Assembly: GCA_044349305.1 (NCBI GenBank)
Contig: JBIKRF010000189.1
Span: 1-14,173, forward strand
DNA: 14,173 nt
From: CAIZGX01 sp044349305
GTDB lineage: Bacteria; Bacteroidota; Bacteroidia; Flavobacteriales_D; Sanyastnellaceae
Direction: 5' to 3'
In this document: one piece after another, positions 12,331 to 14,173 of the stretch
Layout: the number at the start of each line of letters is the position of its first letter
Numbering within the stretch: position 1 is the first letter of the stretch
Notes under the pieces: model-generated
Database searches by the model: none
Told to the model about the DNA's origin: nothing
What the model saw: the letters and a program-made list of their open reading frames with translations, nothing else
Translations under genes and position numbers: made by a program

Positions 12331-12492
12331 ATGGGACTGAGTTTAGAAGAAAAAAGAAAATTAATTATTGAAAAAATTAGAAAGCGTAAAAAGGTCACCA
12401 TCGAAGTTGCAGAACAACACTTGGCAACCCTAGAAACCTATTGTGAATTAGTCATCCAACATACCTTGAAAAAAAGTCATGAGCAGAATTAG
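12331..12492 (+). CDS. 53-aa small basic protein preceding and overlapping the serine recombinase
   Basis: The frame from ATG 12331 reads MGLSLEEKRKLIIEKIRKRK, then KVTIEVAEQHLATLETYCEL and VIQHTLKKSHEQN, and stops at 12492. It overlaps the recombinase start (12479) by 14 bp in another frame, which suggests translational coupling. An AAGAAGG sequence directly precedes the ATG. The protein is predicted to be entirely helical, basic at residues 8-21 (EKRKLIIEKIRKRKK) and amphipathic afterwards, as in small recombination accessory or DNA-binding factors. An in-frame stop at 12295-12297 limits the upstream extension. No family is recognised. Confidence 0.65.
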   Translation: MGLSLEEKRKLIIEKIRKRKKVTIEVAEQHLATLETYCELVIQHTLKKSHEQN

Positions 12493-14065
12493 AGATTTTG
12501 AAAAGCTTTACGGAATCAGCACGAAGCAGAACCTTCGTAAAAAAGCCATTATCTACACACGTGTTTCTACCAAAGAGCAGGCTGAAAACAATACGAGTTT
12601 AGCCACTCAAAAGAAATATTGCGAGGATTACGCTTTGAAAAACGGGTATGAAGTAGCTGAATATTTTGGTGGAACATATGAATCAGCCAAAACGGACGAG
12701 CGCAAAGAATTTCAGCGAATGATCAAATACGCCCGACAAAATTCAACCATTGGGTTCATTTTAATCTATTCATACGACCGATTTTCAAGGTCAGGAACAA
12801 ATGCCTCCTACATTGCGGATGAACTTAAGAAACAAGGAATTACACTGATTGCCGTAACACAGAAAGTGGACACCTCGAATGCTGGTGGAATCATGCAACA
12901 AGATTTCTTCTTTCTATTGAGCCGTTTTGATAATGAAATGCGTCGAGACAAGACCAAAACGGGGATGAAAGAACTCCTTCGTAAAGGATACTGGCTTTGG
13001 GTTCCTCCGAGAGGATATAAAAACCTGAACAAGTACCATAGAGCGGTCGACTGGAACATTGTCGTGAACGAAGAAGGTGAGTTATTGAGAAAAGCATTTC
13101 AATGGCGTGTAAACAATACTTACAGCTCTGCTGAAATAGTCCGTAAGTTGAATTTACTGGGAATGAAAATTGACGAACGAAGAATCCTTGTCATTTTCAG
13201 AAATCCATTCTATTGTGGAATTCTAATCACTCGAATGCTCCCTGGGGAAATTATCCAAGGTCAGCATGAACCAATTGTCTCACAGGAAGATTTTCTCAAA
13301 ATAAACTCGCCTGCAGACAAGGTCATCAACAAGACTTACGAAACGATGTCTTTGGAATTGCCTTTGAAGAAATCACTTTGCTGTCCGAATTGCAACAACC
13401 TGATGACAGGGTTCTATGTCAAAGCAAAGGACCTGTATTATTACAAATGTCAAAAGAAATGCATTGGGGTTAATGTGAGTGCTAAAAAATTACACGATGC
13501 CTTCTTGGAGTTACTCAAATCATACCAACTCGATTTAAGTGAGTTAGAAAATGAGATTTTGCCAGAAATTATGCAATACAAACTGCTTGAACTCTCAAAA
13601 GAGGATGCCAATGAAATATCAGCAACTAAATCGAGAATAACGCAGGTAAAGAAAGATCTAGAAGTCATCGAAGAACGTTATGCTACAGGGAAAATAGATG
13701 CGCTTATTTATACGAAGTTTAGTGAAAAGTATAAAACTGAGTTGGCTGAATTGGAGCAAAAATTGATGAACCCTCACATGACGAGTTCTAACCTTAAAAA
13801 ATGCATCAAAAACGGACTTGAAATCACCCGAAAACTCAGTAATCTATGGGAATCTGCGGATGTGTTCGGCAAACACAAATTGCAACATATTTTATTTCCA
13901 AACGGATTCACTTACGACAAGCAAAATGGCAGAGTTCTAACTTTTAGAACGAACATTTTAATCGAGTTAACTCGTTGTTTTTCAGATGCTTTTAAGGAAA
14001 TAAAAAACGGAGATTCGATCAATTTTGACCAAATCTCCGCTCGAGTGAGATCAGGCGATTTCTAA
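12479..14065 (+). CDS. Large serine recombinase
   Basis: A 528-residue site-specific recombinase of the large serine family (phage and ICE integrases, transposases). The resolvase catalytic domain (~22-165) shows YTR28VS30TKEQ with nucleophile S30, and SYD100R101FSR104S in the active-site helix. The Recombinase domain (~175-275) includes RGYKNLN, AEIVRKLNLLG and RNPFYCGILI. A zinc ribbon has C302-P-N-C305 and C324-x3-C328. A coiled coil follows at ~365-430 (KSRITQVKKDLEVIEERYAT). The length is normal and the frame intact, so it should be active. It overlaps the preceding small gene by 14 bp. Attachment sites were not identified; the 3' flank to the window end is only 108 bp. It is unrelated to the tyrosine recombinase at 1567-2661, so two mobile systems meet here. 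Confidence 0.95.
   Translation: MSRIRDFEKLYGISTKQNLRKKAIIYTRVSTKEQAENNTSLATQKKYCEDYALKNGYEVAEYFGGTYESAKTDERKEFQRMIKYARQNSTIGFILIYSYDRFSRSGTNASYIADELKKQGITLIAVTQKVDTSNAGGIMQQDFFFLLSRFDNEMRRDKTKTGMKELLRKGYWLWVPPRGYKNLNKYHRAVDWNIVVNEEGELLRKAFQWRVNNTYSSAEIVRKLNLLGMKIDERRILVIFRNPFYCGILITRMLPGEIIQGQHEPIVSQEDFLKINSPADKVINKTYETMSLELPLKKSLCCPNCNNLMTGFYVKAKDLYYYKCQKKCIGVNVSAKKLHDAFLELLKSYQLDLSELENEILPEIMQYKLLELSKEDANEISATKSRITQVKKDLEVIEERYATGKIDALIYTKFSEKYKTELAELEQKLMNPHMTSSNLKKCIKNGLEITRKLSNLWESADVFGKHKLQHILFPNGFTYDKQNGRVLTFRTNILIELTRCFSDAFKEIKNGDSINFDQISARVRSGDF
14008..14039. repeat. Hairpin-forming inverted repeat at the end of the serine recombinase gene
   Basis: CGGAGATT (14008-14015) pairs with AATCTCCG (14032-14039), and an inner TCAA/TTGA pair extends the structure. 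It lies inside the coding region, 26 bp before the stop codon. It could be a terminator-like or regulatory hairpin; no T-run follows. Confidence 0.4.
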
Positions 14066-14147
14066 CTTTTTAGAAGGGTATGAATTGGTGGTTGATTTGT
14101 TGAATTATATGAATAGGCGAGATGATTAAAATTTCTTGCATAAAGTC

Positions 14148-14167
14148 TTGTATCGATTAGGATACAA
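14148..14167. repeat. 7-bp inverted repeat near the right edge
   Basis: TTGTATC (14148-14154) and GATACAA (14161-14167) are separated by 6 bp. It lies 83 bp past the recombinase stop. It is a possible attachment-site or terminator element, but only 6 bp of sequence remain after it, so it cannot be judged. The rest of 14066-14147 holds nothing recognisable. Confidence 0.3.
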
Positions 14168-14173
14168 ACTTCT

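Noticed and set aside
12174..12371. Plus-strand frame of 65 codons, or its 28-codon end from 12284
   Set aside because: It lies out of frame across the end of the MerR-like gene; the 53-codon frame at 12331 has better coding character and couples to the recombinase.
14066..14173. tRNA gene or tRNA-derived attachment site after the serine recombinase
   Set aside because: No T-arm or acceptor-stem pattern could be found; only a 7-bp inverted repeat is present.

Overview
The window looks like accessory DNA of an AT-rich member of the Bacteroidota, probably a flavobacterial or Crocinitomicaceae-like lineage. This is inferred from the Bacteroidota-style Rhs (YD-repeat) core with its DYSPFG signature, several TAnnTTTG -7 promoter elements, weak or absent Shine-Dalgarno sequences, and an OM-lipoprotein/Sec signal style typical of the phylum. 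No rRNA, tRNA or CRISPR array was seen.

Positions 1-8000 are an Rhs toxin-tip region. A 2.46-kb, N-terminally truncated rhs gene (7964-5505, minus) ends in a toxin-like tip with an HELLGH metallopeptidase motif and is followed by a small lipoprotein gene (candidate immunity). Downstream lie a wrecked HU gene and a second, orphan Rhs tip (HEIFH motif, minus) with its own lipoprotein partner. A third orphan tip (HEILDH motif, plus) with a Sec-exported partner sits at the left edge. The two orphan tips are in opposite orientation and share about 290 bp as a terminal inverted repeat (1-290 and 4681-4392). Between them lies a complete tyrosine recombinase gene whose upstream DNA carries four helically phased repeats, a second direct-repeat pair and a palindrome touching the start codon. 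All three tips share an exact 19-bp sequence at the same reading frame where their homology begins. Recombination there could put any of the three tips on the rhs body, by inversion for one orphan and by deletion for the other.

Positions 7969-10337 (minus) are an overlapping gene chain: a small soluble protein, a seven-segment membrane protein, a HisKA_3-type histidine kinase and a NarL/LuxR-type response regulator. The truncated rhs gene starts 4 nt after the response regulator stop, so the tip region is probably co-transcribed with the two-component system.

Positions 10687-14173 form a separate recombinase module. A zinc-ribbon gene and a one-TM small protein gene (minus) diverge from a MerR-like regulator, an unlisted 53-aa gene and a large serine recombinase (plus). 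A perfect 14-bp palindrome sits between the two divergent promoters and is a natural operator candidate.

The most interesting reading is an invertible or shuffling Rhs toxin-tip locus with a built-in recombinase. Every step from sequence layout to function is inference until tested.
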